A DNA stretch of 50,269 bases from an uncultured bacterium (GCA_945829425.1 CALZUQ010000016.1:1-50269); one strand, 5' to 3'. Positions 24,301 to 33,173 are shown, counted from the first letter of the stretch. Notes: generated from the letters alone by a model not told the origin. Numbers and translations: made by a program.

Positions 24301-25845
24301 GCCGTCAGCTTTGCGTGCTGTCAGTACGATGCCATTTTCTGCGTCTGTGCCGCAGCGGTTGACATAACCTTGAACCCTTGTCGGAGTGAATGTCAGGCCG
24401 GCAGCAGGACGTACAAGCCAAGTGAGGGACGTCGTAGTGCCGGAAGGCTTGAATTTTGTGCCCTTTACGCCGGTATCGGTACCGTCGGTCATCGTGACGT
24501 TTGCAGTGCCTGTTATCTCACAGTCGCCGGAGTCAAAAGCTACCGTGCTGAAACCGTCGGCAGGAGTTGAGGTATAAGCGCCGGTGTTGCTCTTGTCTGA
24601 CATGGCGAAAACGACAGTCGCTGCTTCGTCGGTATATGTCTTGCCACCTGCCGGCGACTCAACGACAGGCAGCACCGTCTGGACGTAGCGGTAGTATGAG
24701 CCGTTGCCGATGACAATGTCTATCGCCTCGGAAGAGTTGGCTATGGTATAGGATATGGTGTTTCCGTTTGCCGTATAGTCTGTCTGCCCGTCAATGGTTG
24801 TGGTCGTTGGAGCAGAGTATGCCTCAATGCTTACCACCGCTCCTTTGGCTGATGGTATGGTAAGCTTCGTTCCGTTGTTCATCTGGCACCAGTCGGTCCA
24901 GCTGCCGTTGTTTATCTTGCCTGATGTTGCGTCATAGTCCATTTTCACGTCAATGGTCTCGCCGGCTATGGTGGCCTGTGTCACCCACACGCCTATGCCG
25001 TTGCCGCTGCCCTCGACAGCGATAAGCGGAGCACCCTCATCCTTACGGAATGTCCACTTCAGCGTTACAGGCTCCTTGCGGTCGGCAAGGCTCGTAGTAT
25101 TCTTCGTGAAAACAGGGGTCAGCTTGACATCTGAGGTCGGAGCATAGGTTGCGCCGCACTTGACGGTCGTCACGCCGTCGGTCCATCCCGTCAGCGTGAA
25201 GCCTTCTTTATATAAGGTGAAGTTAGCTGGAACGGTGTAGGTGTCGCCCTCGGTCCATGTTGCAGAGGCAGGAACAGTTCCCTGAGCTGTCTCATCGCCG
25301 AGGGAATAGGTGATGTCATACTTCGACACGGGGGTGTCATTGGTCTCTACTGCCACATAGGGACAATAGCCCATGCCACTGATTGTAAGTGTTGTGGCTC
25401 CTCCTACGTAGTACAGCTCCGTGACGTTGGCACGGTCGTTCTTCCAGCATGCTTTTGCCGGACTCTTGCTTACGACGGTCTCGCCGGAAGAGTTCTTCAC
25501 CACGACGTCACTGCCTGAGTACGTACACTGACCGACAGAAATCTTTACGTTACCCTCAACAGGTACGGTAACGACAAGGTGTGTCATGCCATGATCACTG
25601 TGATATTTGCCGCTTATGGTAGCCACAGCGGAAGCATCGTCTGCCGCAACACGTATGGTATTGCCGGCATCGTCAACGGCTACTCCAAGACTTACTGCTG
25701 TACCTTGCACCTGTTCTGCCACGGTGAGGAGCGTACCGTCCTGATTGTTCAGTACGGCACTGAAGTTCTTGAAGCCAGCCCACGACATCATTGCGCCCAT
25801 AAAGAAAAGGCACAATGTCAGAAAAAATCTGGTTGTTGTCTTCAT
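21373..25845 (-). CDS. Large secreted multidomain pectinesterase (CE8)
   Basis: 1490 aa with a signal peptide (MKTTTRFFLTLCLFFMGAMM). It carries an InlB/Listeria-Bacteroides-type repeat at about 172-250 and two divergent repeats at about 605-750. Next are a jelly-roll-like region and an SbsA/Big_5-type Ig domain (PQLVSSVPENNGTGASANGKV). The CE8 parallel beta-helix spans about 1040-1390. Catalytic CE8 features are present: GYQDTYV (about 1194), the nucleophile region RTDYLCG (about 1218) and LGRPWG (about 1271). It removes methyl esters from homogalacturonan. The C-terminus (VYNLAGQRVG...GVVIQNGVKYIK) resembles a Bacteroidota cell-surface sorting tail. Its own promoter is at 25911-25940. The pectate lyase at 33174 would act on its product. 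Confidence 0.9.
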   Translation of the reverse strand: MKTTTRFFLTLCLFFMGAMMSWAGFKNFSAVLNNQDGTLLTVAEQVQGTAVSLGVAVDDAGNTIRVAADDASAVATISGKYHSDHGMTHLVVTVPVEGNVKISVGQCTYSGSDVVVKNSSGETVVSKSPAKACWKNDRANVTELYYVGGATTLTISGMGYCPYVAVETNDTPVSKYDITYSLGDETAQGTVPASATWTEGDTYTVPANFTLYKEGFTLTGWTDGVTTVKCGATYAPTSDVKLTPVFTKNTTSLADRKEPVTLKWTFRKDEGAPLIAVEGSGNGIGVWVTQATIAGETIDVKMDYDATSGKINNGSWTDWCQMNNGTKLTIPSAKGAVVSIEAYSAPTTTTIDGQTDYTANGNTISYTIANSSEAIDIVIGNGSYYRYVQTVLPVVESPAGGKTYTDEAATVVFAMSDKSNTGAYTSTPADGFSTVAFDSGDCEITGTANVTMTDGTDTGVKGTKFKPSGTTTSLTWLVRPAAGLTFTPTRVQGYVNRCGTDAENGIVLTARKADGTDVALGTFTAWRQGKSTSSKDYDKTAIYKYDITLTADQQAQLAGSEGFYLTSAVGVGAAKEGLFGEVTIDGKLNGTIAAVNKYTVSIEASPSEGGQVSVYPKSEEYIENDEVTLTATEAFGYDFVSWTDKAGKVVSEESKFKYTVTADETLTANFKKVNTYSIDVKVEGGANDYMVSLSPLPTVVDGKNMYEEGTKVNVTASSNKILTFTNWNNGETASELTVIMNEDKTFIASYSAIDYIVGWDFIKSGASGRAADFAAADNDAVTLLMRNEAGDVSGWLDKSLPSGGYEGRPAAVNWRTGSANGDVGHWYWQTMVNASAFKDIKVVTSMVYNYNAYTTQLVEYSLDGETWETVGKINLEGAKKWADASFPLPSAANNQPKVYIRWISDKTSKVDGAASANDGIALGATFITGTAKLIDDGTAPQLVSSVPENNGTGASANGKVVLTFDEKVMLTANAKATVGNESVTPAVSGKTVICEYKGLAYSSDVTFVLYGGSVSDLTGNTLAEDITINFQTKVKPVVEKALYDFIVPNDGTITEALAAANSRGANATGRFRIFITNGSYVFDTKGTTTGGDGKTYDDPRSYLSSPYVSFIGESMEGVVITNKTPAATWDNGYGQACPLEGIGKGDVLIIQKNGHDAYFQNLTMKSSMGDAHGRDIVLQDQSNRTVFKDACLWGYQDTYVSNSDAGKFYFEGGVLRGRTDYLCGKGDVYYNGVTLQQCGTGGYLAVPSIPKKYGYVFNNCYIKKETSDVTFYLGRPWGSGTPMACFINTMMDVAPLGNGWADMSGGWPARFAEYNSYLTTGTSIDLSGRRTSWTDKEGVTHSNNPILTLDEVKAMSLANVMGQDDDWDPTELTEQASAPANVKINADSKVLTWDDNDYVLCWAVFKDGKFVTATTTNSYDVDDASVVWSVRAANEMGGLGEETKASIASAIEEVETLVETPAGPVYNLAGQRVGTSYKGVVIQNGVKYIK

Positions 25846-25910
25846 AGTTAGTTAAGTTATATATAAATAATAGGGTAAAAAAAATAGCTGTGAAAAAATC
25901 TATTTGTCAG

Positions 25911-25940
25911 CAAAATTACAAAAAATATCTAAACAAACAA
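25911..25940 (-). promoter_or_regulatory. Promoter for the pectinesterase
   Basis: Minus strand TAATTTTG (25918-25911) with TTG 25940-25938, 19 bp apart; leader of about 60 nt. Confidence 0.7.
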
Positions 25941-26101
25941 TCATAATTACATGCAACGAACCTATTTTGGGGCATTTTTCCACTTCTTTGAAACAAAAAT
26001 GCCCTATAAAACTTCACTCTTATCGTAAACCGAAAGATAATTGGAAGAAAGAAAAAAGGAGGAGTAGGAAAAATACAAGAGCAGGAAAAAACGTGAGCAG
26101 G

Positions 26102-26151
26102 AAAAAACAGACAGACGGGTCGCAGCAAAAACTACTGCAAGCCGTCTGTCT
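26102..26151 (-). terminator. Intrinsic terminator after the DUF5686 gene
   Basis: Minus strand AGACAGACGG pairs with CCGTCTGTCT (26151-26142 with 26118-26109), with an inner GCAG/CTGC, then six Ts. It lies about 20 bp past the stop at 26174. Confidence 0.85.
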
Positions 26152-26173
26152 TATTACGGAAGATAACGTGTGT

Positions 26174-28738
26174 TTAGAACGTCATATTGATTGTGAAACG
26201 AATACCGTTGCGTATGGAGGTCTCCAGATTGCGGTATGTCAGTCGATGAATATAGTCTATCTCAAGGAACTTGAAAATATTATGCACACCTCCTACCACC
26301 TCGATATACGGTTTGCTTCCCATAACGTTACAGCCTGTAGGGAAGAGGAAGAGCCTGTCATTGTCTTTGTTCTGCTCAAGGAAAGGATTGTTCTTGTCGG
26401 TAAGTTTTCCGTACAGGCCACGGAAACTGATATACTCACGCCATTTCAGCTGACGGAGCAGGGGGATGCGGTTGAAAATCTTGCCGTTGAGGTCACAGGA
26501 GATATGCCACATGGCATAACGGTCGTTCAGGAACTCCATGTTGTTCATCAACTGGAAGGTGTATGTGCCTTGCTGTCCTAACCAGCTGAGGTTGACCTTT
26601 GGCATGATGAGCAACGGGAAAGGAACGGTGTTCCACTGTGCGCCACCCGACAGGTAGATGTCTATCTTACCCCAAGAGTTCCTGAGCCAGAAGCGTTTGT
26701 ATATGCTTGCCTCCGTAAGGTTCATCTTGTATTTTCCACCCAGCACGCCATCTATAGCGACAGTATGGTCGATACTGAAGATCGGAGCATCGAGGTTTAT
26801 TGGATATCGGCGTTGCTTGGTGTTGATGAACGTCTCACCGGGAGCAAAGCGGAAGCCCAGGTGTGCCTCTGTGGTACGAACCTCACCGTCGTAGGGCGTG
26901 CCGTCGAGCTTATGGAACTGCATAGCAGCAGCTCCTTCTATGCCTTCCGTCTTAAGGCCTATGGTTGTGGCAAAGCCTGCCAATGTCTCCCATTTGAACT
27001 CCAGCTGCTGGCGGTTGTAGAAATACAGTTTGTCTATGTCCCTCGTCTTGAACGCCATGAAGATATTATCCTTGTTGGTCAGGAGGAACTTGTCTGACGG
27101 CGACATGATATCATATTCCGTGAGGAACATAATCTGCCTGATGGGAAACTCCCACGGCTCATTGTTCTTCTTGTTGAAGGCGTATGTAAACTGCGTGGAA
27201 TAGTACCATTTCTTGCTGTCAAGACCATTTGCTATATATCCGTTCCAGAAGAAATGCGGACTGAGGGCAGCGTTGGTACGTCCCGAGAGCCTGAAACGCC
27301 AGCCGTCGACAATGTTCTTGTTGACAATGGTATTAACAGGACCGAAGTCGAACTTGGCAGGAATGCTGTCGTTGGTGGTAAGGCTGACATAATTGTTCAT
27401 GAAAGCCTTCAGCACAAAGAGCAGCGTCTTCATGCCAGGAACGCTGGCAAACTTCTTCGTGAACTCACCCATGGAAGCCTCTGACTTTGTCAGCTCTACA
27501 GAGCGGAACCTGTTCCAGAAATCCTTGCCACGGTTTCTGGCGTCGGCATCTCTTACGAATGTCGCCGTTCCGCGGAAGTTTCGTTTATGTATTTCATCGA
27601 ACTTATACTCGGAAAATTTCGTCGTTCGGATAATGGCAGCATTCTTAACCATGCGGTTGAGCTTCATCTCAACAAGCATGTTGTCAATGTCGAGAACCCA
27701 CTGTCCATTAGGCAGTTTCACATATTCCTGCTCAATCTTCATGTTCTCAACGAAGTTGACATCACTCTTCTTCGGTATGGTAAGAGAGACCTTACGGACA
27801 TGGAGCGTAGTGTCGTTGAGAACCCAGATGCTGCCACGGAAACCAAAGTCCTGCTGGTTGTTTGGCACGAAGGTAAGCTCTATGCACTGGTCTTTATCTA
27901 TATAGCAGGTATCTACGATATAAAAGCGGTAGAACGCTACAGCATCTTTGCCTATTGGCGATGTGAAAGGATATTGCAAGAGACGTATCTGGTCATCATA
28001 AATATCGACATCGGTAAAGACATCTTTCATCATCGCGTCAAGGATATTGCCTGCCGTCTCAACGAGATTGGCGACACCCTGCGAACTCTCTCCGAGGACA
28101 ACGGTCTTCTCGTCCTTAGGGTTCTTCCTATATACCTTACGGCTTACGGTCTCGCTGATTTGGATAGGGCAAATCAGCTTGCCGTTCATGTTGCACACCT
28201 CTATCTGGTCTACGAGCCAGTCTTTGTTGCCTTTCTCTTTCTGTTCGGCGACATCGTCGGGCGTGACATTGTTTTTTGCAAGCGTAAGTTTCTGATATTT
28301 ATAATATTCGTAGAAATCATTATTGTCGAGGTCTGTCTTCTTCTTTGCTGCGATAACCCTTTTCATCAGTTCTACGGCAGGGTTGTCCTTACGAGAGTAT
28401 TTCGCCTTTTTCGATTTCACCACAACCTCCTGAAGTTCTTTCGTGTCGGGCTTCAGCTTTATCACGAGATGCTTGGAGGTCTTCTGTGTTACGGTGATGC
28501 TCTGTGTCTTGTAACCTAATGCGGTAAAGAACAGTTTCCAGCCTTCGTGACGTTCTATGGCGAAACACCCCCTATGGTCGGCAGCGGTCATGACATGGTG
28601 GGAGCGGTAGACGACTCCTGCCATAGGTATACTGTCTCCTGTATGGGCGTCTACGATGACACCCGTTATCTTTTGTGCGCATACGCTTACTGCTATCATC
28701 AGCAGCATAGCGAGCGATATAAACAATCTTTTTATCAT
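26174..28738 (-). CDS. DUF5686/carboxypeptidase-like regulatory domain outer-membrane protein
   Basis: About 854 aa from the ATG at 28738, giving the signal peptide MIKRLFISLAMLLMIAVSVC; the frame opens earlier at 28780 but without a signal. A CarboxypepD_reg-like beta-sandwich follows (KITGVIVDAHTGDSIPMAGV). The rest is the DUF5686 region with many aromatic amphipathic strands and an end typical of an outer-membrane barrel (TYRNLETSIRNGIRFTINMTF). Function unknown; the family is nearly universal in Bacteroidota. It has its own terminator. Confidence 0.88.
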   Translation of the reverse strand: MIKRLFISLAMLLMIAVSVCAQKITGVIVDAHTGDSIPMAGVVYRSHHVMTAADHRGCFAIERHEGWKLFFTALGYKTQSITVTQKTSKHLVIKLKPDTKELQEVVVKSKKAKYSRKDNPAVELMKRVIAAKKKTDLDNNDFYEYYKYQKLTLAKNNVTPDDVAEQKEKGNKDWLVDQIEVCNMNGKLICPIQISETVSRKVYRKNPKDEKTVVLGESSQGVANLVETAGNILDAMMKDVFTDVDIYDDQIRLLQYPFTSPIGKDAVAFYRFYIVDTCYIDKDQCIELTFVPNNQQDFGFRGSIWVLNDTTLHVRKVSLTIPKKSDVNFVENMKIEQEYVKLPNGQWVLDIDNMLVEMKLNRMVKNAAIIRTTKFSEYKFDEIHKRNFRGTATFVRDADARNRGKDFWNRFRSVELTKSEASMGEFTKKFASVPGMKTLLFVLKAFMNNYVSLTTNDSIPAKFDFGPVNTIVNKNIVDGWRFRLSGRTNAALSPHFFWNGYIANGLDSKKWYYSTQFTYAFNKKNNEPWEFPIRQIMFLTEYDIMSPSDKFLLTNKDNIFMAFKTRDIDKLYFYNRQQLEFKWETLAGFATTIGLKTEGIEGAAAMQFHKLDGTPYDGEVRTTEAHLGFRFAPGETFINTKQRRYPINLDAPIFSIDHTVAIDGVLGGKYKMNLTEASIYKRFWLRNSWGKIDIYLSGGAQWNTVPFPLLIMPKVNLSWLGQQGTYTFQLMNNMEFLNDRYAMWHISCDLNGKIFNRIPLLRQLKWREYISFRGLYGKLTDKNNPFLEQNKDNDRLFLFPTGCNVMGSKPYIEVVGGVHNIFKFLEIDYIHRLTYRNLETSIRNGIRFTINMTF

Positions 28739-28916
28739 CAATGTAGGAGTGTTATTTATAAAAAAAACTCTTTCCGGCATACGTGTAACCCACCGGAATG
28801 ATGCGGTACAGAGATGTGTTATGCCTTGGGTAAAAATGGAGTCATGGGCATTTTCTACACGCCCACAACTCCATTGTTTCGTTTCGTTCTAAACAAGCGT
28901 TGTTTTAGAACCTGAA

Positions 28917-30224
28917 TTAATCTATTTCCTCGTCAGCCTCATATCCGCCCATCTCACGGATAGCATTCTTGAGAATGGTGTACTGCTGATAGAGGTGGTT
29001 GACAGGTATCTCGTTCTGCGTATAGTCATGCATAGGTGACTTGAGGAAGAAAGAGAGGAAACGCTGTGTGCCTACCTTACCTGCACGTGCGGCAAGGTCT
29101 GAGAGGAGGACGAGGTCGAGACATACAGGGGCAGCGAGGATTGAGTCGCGGCAGAGGAAGTTGATCTTTATCTGCATAGGATAGCCCATCCAGCCGAAGA
29201 TGTCGATATTGTCCCAAGCCTCCTTCTCGTCATTGCGAGGAGGATAGTAGTTGATACGTACCTTATGATAATAGTCGGTATAGAGGTCTGGCTGGTTCTC
29301 TGCCACAAGGATAGACTCAAGTGTAGAGAGCTTTGACACCTCCTTGGTACGGAAGTTTGCTGGCTCGTCGAGAACAAGGCCGTCGCGGTTGCCGAGGATA
29401 TTTGTCGAGAACCAGCCACGGAGTCCGAGGCAACGGGTGCCGATGATTGGAGCGAAGCCGGACTTTACGAGGGTCTGACCGGTCTTGAAGTCCTTACCGC
29501 AGATTGGCATGTGGGTCTTCTCTGACATCTCCCACATGGCAGGGATGTCAACAGTAGTGTTTGGAGCACCCATGATGAATGGAGCACCCTCTGCAAGAGC
29601 AGCATATGCGTAACACATGGAAGGAGCGATGTTCACCACATCGTTAGCTTTCATGGCAGCCTCAAGGTGCTCAAGAGTGTCATGCACCTCCATGTTGATA
29701 GGCACATAAACCTCAGTAGAAGCAGCCCAGAGGACTACGATACGGTCGCAGTTGTTTTTTGACTTGAAGGAGCGGATATCCTCACGCAACTGCTCTACCA
29801 TATCCCAGCGGTCTTTACATTCCTTTACATGGTCGCCATCAAGACGGCTTGCAAAGTTCTTGTCGAAAGCGGCTTTCATAGGCACTATAGCCTCAAGCTC
29901 GTCCTGTACCGGAAGGATGTCCTTTGCCTTGAGCACCTCAGCGTTTACCGCAGCCTCGAAAGCGTTAGCAGGATAAACATCCCATGTACCGAATACGATA
30001 TCATTGAGGTCTGCGAGAGGTACTATCTCTCCATAGTGGAGATATTTCTTCTCGTCACCTTTGCCGACACGTATCTTGTCATATTGGGTCATTGAACCGA
30101 CAGGCTTAGCAAGCCCTTTGCGTGCCATAAGAACACCTGTCATGAATGTTGTAGCGACAGCACCGTTGCCTACAACCATTACACCCAGCTTACCTGTAGC
30201 TGGCTTAACATTTGATTGTGCCAT
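28917..30224 (-). CDS. ino1: Inositol-3-phosphate synthase
   Basis: 435 aa. Converts glucose-6-phosphate to myo-inositol-1-phosphate using NAD+. The N-terminal Rossmann motif is VMVVGNGAVATTFMTG (about 15-30). Other family segments are NIAPSMCYAYAALAEGAPFIMGAPNT, the catalytic-domain GKDFKTGQTLVKSG, LRGWFSTNILGNRDG, and SILAAPVCLDLVLLSDLAARAG. Last gene of the inositol-lipid set: the other four lie immediately upstream on the same strand and use its product. Gap to the PAP2 gene is 108 bp. Confidence 0.95.
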   Translation of the reverse strand: MAQSNVKPATGKLGVMVVGNGAVATTFMTGVLMARKGLAKPVGSMTQYDKIRVGKGDEKKYLHYGEIVPLADLNDIVFGTWDVYPANAFEAAVNAEVLKAKDILPVQDELEAIVPMKAAFDKNFASRLDGDHVKECKDRWDMVEQLREDIRSFKSKNNCDRIVVLWAASTEVYVPINMEVHDTLEHLEAAMKANDVVNIAPSMCYAYAALAEGAPFIMGAPNTTVDIPAMWEMSEKTHMPICGKDFKTGQTLVKSGFAPIIGTRCLGLRGWFSTNILGNRDGLVLDEPANFRTKEVSKLSTLESILVAENQPDLYTDYYHKVRINYYPPRNDEKEAWDNIDIFGWMGYPMQIKINFLCRDSILAAPVCLDLVLLSDLAARAGKVGTQRFLSFFLKSPMHDYTQNEIPVNHLYQQYTILKNAIREMGGYEADEEID

Positions 30225-30332
30225 AAATAAATGAATTTATATATGTTTATTCGTTTAGGTTTTTTTTATTTATTTCTACTCTCTATTTTCAGTATGGTAA
30301 AGAGCTATGTGGGCTTTCGACAAGGGCAGCAT

Positions 30333-31139
30333 TCACTTCCCGAGCCACTCAGCCACGTTGGCGTAAAAACGCTTGACGCATCCTATCCTCATGACGACCT
30401 TCTCGAAGAGGAAGATGCCAAGGGCAGACGTCAACAGACCGAGGGTGACGTCTATGATATAGTGGTGACTGCTGTAAACCGCAGAGAACACTATGCCTAC
30501 AGAGACCACTGCGAGCAGCGTGCGCCATGACGTATTGTCCTTAACCTTCATGGCATAGTATAACGCCACAGGGTTATAGGCAACATGCAGCGAAGGTATG
30601 GCGGCAAAGACGTTGGCGTTCTTGGCATATATGCTGTGGAATACAGGCAAGCCTACAATCTCATCGAAATGCTCAAAGCCGCCGACATTTCCAGGAGTGC
30701 CAAGGATTGGCGTAAAGCCGTATTCTATGACATACCAAGGTGGAGAGGCTGGATGAACATAATAACCTGCGAAGCCTATGATATTGACAAGCAGGAATGC
30801 CGAGGTGAGGCGTATGGCCTCCATACCATGGCCTCGCAACTGCAAATACAGGGCATAGACAACAGGCAGAGGAACCCAGCAGAGATAGAATAGTCCAGAG
30901 AGAATGTCCAAAACAGCTACGTGGTTGATACGGAAAAACTCACATGGAGTGACGACACTGCCGTCTGCCAGCGTTATGCCGAAGAGAGACTTCTCCAAGT
31001 TATATACCCCCTCTATGTCTATGTCGTTGAAGAGGTAATTAGGCCATTTTCCAAGAAGGAAATAGGAGGCGGCGAAGACACCTATCGGTATCAACACGAC
31101 GAGAAGCCTCAACACGATATGGACGACACCCTTATTCAT
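30333..31139 (-). CDS. PAP2/AUR1-like membrane enzyme, probable inositol phosphorylceramide synthase
   Basis: 268 aa with about six membrane helices. Lipid-phosphatase/AUR1 motifs are visible: YVHPASPPWYV (about 128-137), IPSLHVAY with H185, and YSSHHYIID with H225/H226 and D230. The spacing and the PASPPW motif are closer to fungal AUR1 than to plain PAP2 phosphatases. By analogy with BT_1522-type proteins of Bacteroides it probably transfers phosphoinositol from phosphatidylinositol to ceramide. Its start overlaps the end of the CDP-alcohol transferase by eight bases, implying coupling. A simple lipid phosphatase is the alternative. Confidence 0.8.
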   Translation of the reverse strand: MNKGVVHIVLRLLVVLIPIGVFAASYFLLGKWPNYLFNDIDIEGVYNLEKSLFGITLADGSVVTPCEFFRINHVAVLDILSGLFYLCWVPLPVVYALYLQLRGHGMEAIRLTSAFLLVNIIGFAGYYVHPASPPWYVIEYGFTPILGTPGNVGGFEHFDEIVGLPVFHSIYAKNANVFAAIPSLHVAYNPVALYYAMKVKDNTSWRTLLAVVSVGIVFSAVYSSHHYIIDVTLGLLTSALGIFLFEKVVMRIGCVKRFYANVAEWLGK

Positions 31140-31794
31140 GGATATTCTTCTTTACGTGTATGATACGGTGAAATGCCGTTACGTTGGCGAAGAGTGCTAT
31201 TACGCACTGTCCTGCCACAACACACCATATGCTGTCAAAAGGCAGTAACCCCTGAAGAAAGCCTGTAGATATCATGCCGACAATTGTTATCACGACACGC
31301 TCAGGACGCTGCATGAGTCCTACCTTACATTCCACTCCAAGACCTTCTGCCCTGGCACGGACATAACTCACCATGATACTTCCTATCAGGGAGAGGAAGG
31401 TAACTACGGCAGACCACGGCATGCACGTTTGCATAAAGTAGAATGCGAGGCCTGACAGAGTGAGGAGTTCACAATATCTGTCGAGAACAGAATCATAAAA
31501 CGCACCGAATGTCGTACACATGTCTGCCGTACGAGCCATGTATCCGTCAACCATATCCATTATGGAGGAAAGGATGATTACTACACCAGCCCAGCCTATC
31601 ATGGAGTATTCTCCCGGCTCACCGTAAAGAGCTGCATACACAAGCATTGCGGCTCCCACAGCGTTACCGACCATTCCCAGTGTTGTCACCACATTGGGTG
31701 TGACACCTATCTTGACCACGGCACGAACGCCTGGGTCTATGATTTTATATACAGTATGTTGTATTCCGTCTCGTAATGCAGAATATATCGCCAT
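31132..31794 (-). CDS. CDP-alcohol phosphatidyltransferase, probable phosphatidylinositol-phosphate synthase
   Basis: 220 aa, about six membrane helices. The full CDP-alcohol motif D-x2-DG-x2-AR-x8-G-x3-D-x3-D is present at D80, D83-G84, A87-R88, G97, D101 and D105. It joins CDP-diacylglycerol with an alcohol phosphate; next to ino1 the likely acceptor is inositol-1-phosphate. RARAEGLG and QRPERV match the actinobacterial/Bacteroidota PIP-synthase type. A 210-bp gap separates it from gtrA and holds the palindromic repeat at 31870-31892. Confidence 0.88.
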   Translation of the reverse strand: MAIYSALRDGIQHTVYKIIDPGVRAVVKIGVTPNVVTTLGMVGNAVGAAMLVYAALYGEPGEYSMIGWAGVVIILSSIMDMVDGYMARTADMCTTFGAFYDSVLDRYCELLTLSGLAFYFMQTCMPWSAVVTFLSLIGSIMVSYVRARAEGLGVECKVGLMQRPERVVITIVGMISTGFLQGLLPFDSIWCVVAGQCVIALFANVTAFHRIIHVKKNIHE

Positions 31795-31869
31795 AGCGTT
31801 TGTTTTAAGGTAGGTCCTGTTTATTCGCTTTTTGTAAAAGCGTCAACCCAAATTTTCTAAACTTGTGAC

Positions 31870-31896
31870 GGTGGGAACTAATAGAACCCACCTTAA
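31870..31896. repeat. Dispersed palindromic repeat, complete copy
   Basis: GGTGGG-AACTAATAGAA-CCCACC, then TTAA: the full inverted form of the element whose halves occur at 426-443, 6292-6304, 10422-10452 and 12527-12560. It lies inside the inositol-lipid operon. Confidence 0.6.
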
Positions 31897-32004
31897 TTAT
31901 TTTCATGCCGTAGCCATTGTTGTAAAGAACTACAGGCTGCGGCAGAGGACGGTGTTCGTCCTCAATATTTCTTTTTCCTCCCCTACCCTGTCTTCATACC
32001 GAAG

Positions 32005-32436
32005 CTATTTCTTTCGGTAAACGTAATATTTCTGCATGAAGAAATTCCATGTCACCGCAACAGCGACAGCTATACAAGCCTTTACGGCAAGTACTTGAGT
32101 CAGCGTTGGTGTCAGGCCCCTTTCTGTCATCTCGCAGAAGGCTTTCAGTAGTTTCACACCCCATTCCGTTCCGGAAGTGTTCAGGATGATGCTTCCAAGC
32201 CAAACCAAAGCATAGCGCCATGCTATGGCACGTTTAGTTCGTGTCGTGCCCTTAAATGTCCAACGGTAGTTTGTCGTGCAGTTTACGAGACCTCCTGTCA
32301 TAGCTCCCACAGCAGTACTCGCCACGACATGTTCCGTTATCTCATATACTACAGCTGTAGCGAGGAAGTCCGCAGTGGTAGATACCACCGACGATACCTG
32401 CGCCTTGCCAAACTCTTTCGCTCCGTTTTTTGTCAT
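32005..32436 (-). CDS. GtrA-like membrane protein
   Basis: 143 aa with four predicted helices and the GtrA pattern FGKAQVSSVVSTTADFLATAVVYEI, NYRWTFKG and NFFMQKYYVYRKK. GtrA-type proteins are thought to move lipid-linked sugars or other lipids across the inner membrane. Here, between a PgpA-like phosphatase and a PI-phosphate synthase, flipping of an inositol lipid is plausible but unproven. Starts 10 bp after the PgpA-like gene ends. Confidence 0.88.
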   Translation of the reverse strand: MTKNGAKEFGKAQVSSVVSTTADFLATAVVYEITEHVVASTAVGAMTGGLVNCTTNYRWTFKGTTRTKRAIAWRYALVWLGSIILNTSGTEWGVKLLKAFCEMTERGLTPTLTQVLAVKACIAVAVAVTWNFFMQKYYVYRKK

Positions 32437-32446
32437 CTTTCGTCTA

Positions 32447-32971
32447 CTATACGCACAAACTCATGCCCCACAATACTATCGCACCATATATTCCTGCGAG
32501 AATATCGTCGAGCATTACGCCCCACCCTCCATGTAGCTTGCGGTCTATGGCTCTGCAGCCTAAGGGTTTCGTTATGTCCATTATGCGGAAGAGCAGGAAT
32601 GCGCCTAAGACGTAATACCATTCTCCGCTTTCCGGAACAGCAAGGAGTGTTATCCACACGCCAGCCATTTCGTCGACAACAACCTTTGAGGGGTCTTCAC
32701 CCCAAAAGCGCTCAAGCCTGTCAATAGGCTTTATGCTTATCAAGGTTGTAACAACTGCAAGCACGAGAGTGACACACCATACGGTGGCATAGTCTTTTAT
32801 CAAATTGGCATACACACACCATATCAGCGTTGCAAATGCGGCACCTGCCGTACCAGGACCCCAAGGCCAAAATCCTGCCCCGAATCCTGTCCCTATCATT
32901 ACGTCAGCAATATTAGGACTGTGTCTTTCCTTGGTTGTCGCCGTAGTGTTTTTTCTGCTTCCTTCACACAT
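32447..32971 (-). CDS. PgpA-like phosphatase
   Basis: 174 aa with about four helices. The PgpA pattern is present: GFGAGFWPWGPGTAGAAFA (about 28-46), KVVVDEMAGVWITLL with the conserved D-E, FRIMDITKPLG, and GGWGVMLDDILAGIYG near the C-terminus. Classical PgpA removes phosphate from phosphatidylglycerophosphate. In the Bacteroides inositol-lipid locus a homologue is assigned to phosphatidylinositol phosphate, which this position supports. First gene of the operon; a weak -7 box (TAATTTTG on the minus strand, 33032-33025) lies about 55 bp upstream. Confidence 0.85.
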   Translation of the reverse strand: MCEGSRKNTTATTKERHSPNIADVMIGTGFGAGFWPWGPGTAGAAFATLIWCVYANLIKDYATVWCVTLVLAVVTTLISIKPIDRLERFWGEDPSKVVVDEMAGVWITLLAVPESGEWYYVLGAFLLFRIMDITKPLGCRAIDRKLHGGWGVMLDDILAGIYGAIVLWGMSLCV

Positions 32972-33173
32972 AAATCGTTTCTCACTTATTGTTGCTTTTT
33001 CGCGAGAATTTAGTTTATCACATGCAAAATTATAAAATTGTACACAATCAGAGTAAACTTTTGTGCATATTTTGGTTTTCGTAAGATAATTTAAGGTATA
33101 TTCTGTTTGTTTTTTCTTGATTTTTGTACAGAACAGGATATTTGAATAGAAAAATGTAAACTACAGCCACAAC

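Noticed and set aside
27587..28519. A 310-codon plus-strand frame
   Set aside because: Antisense shadow of the DUF5686 gene.
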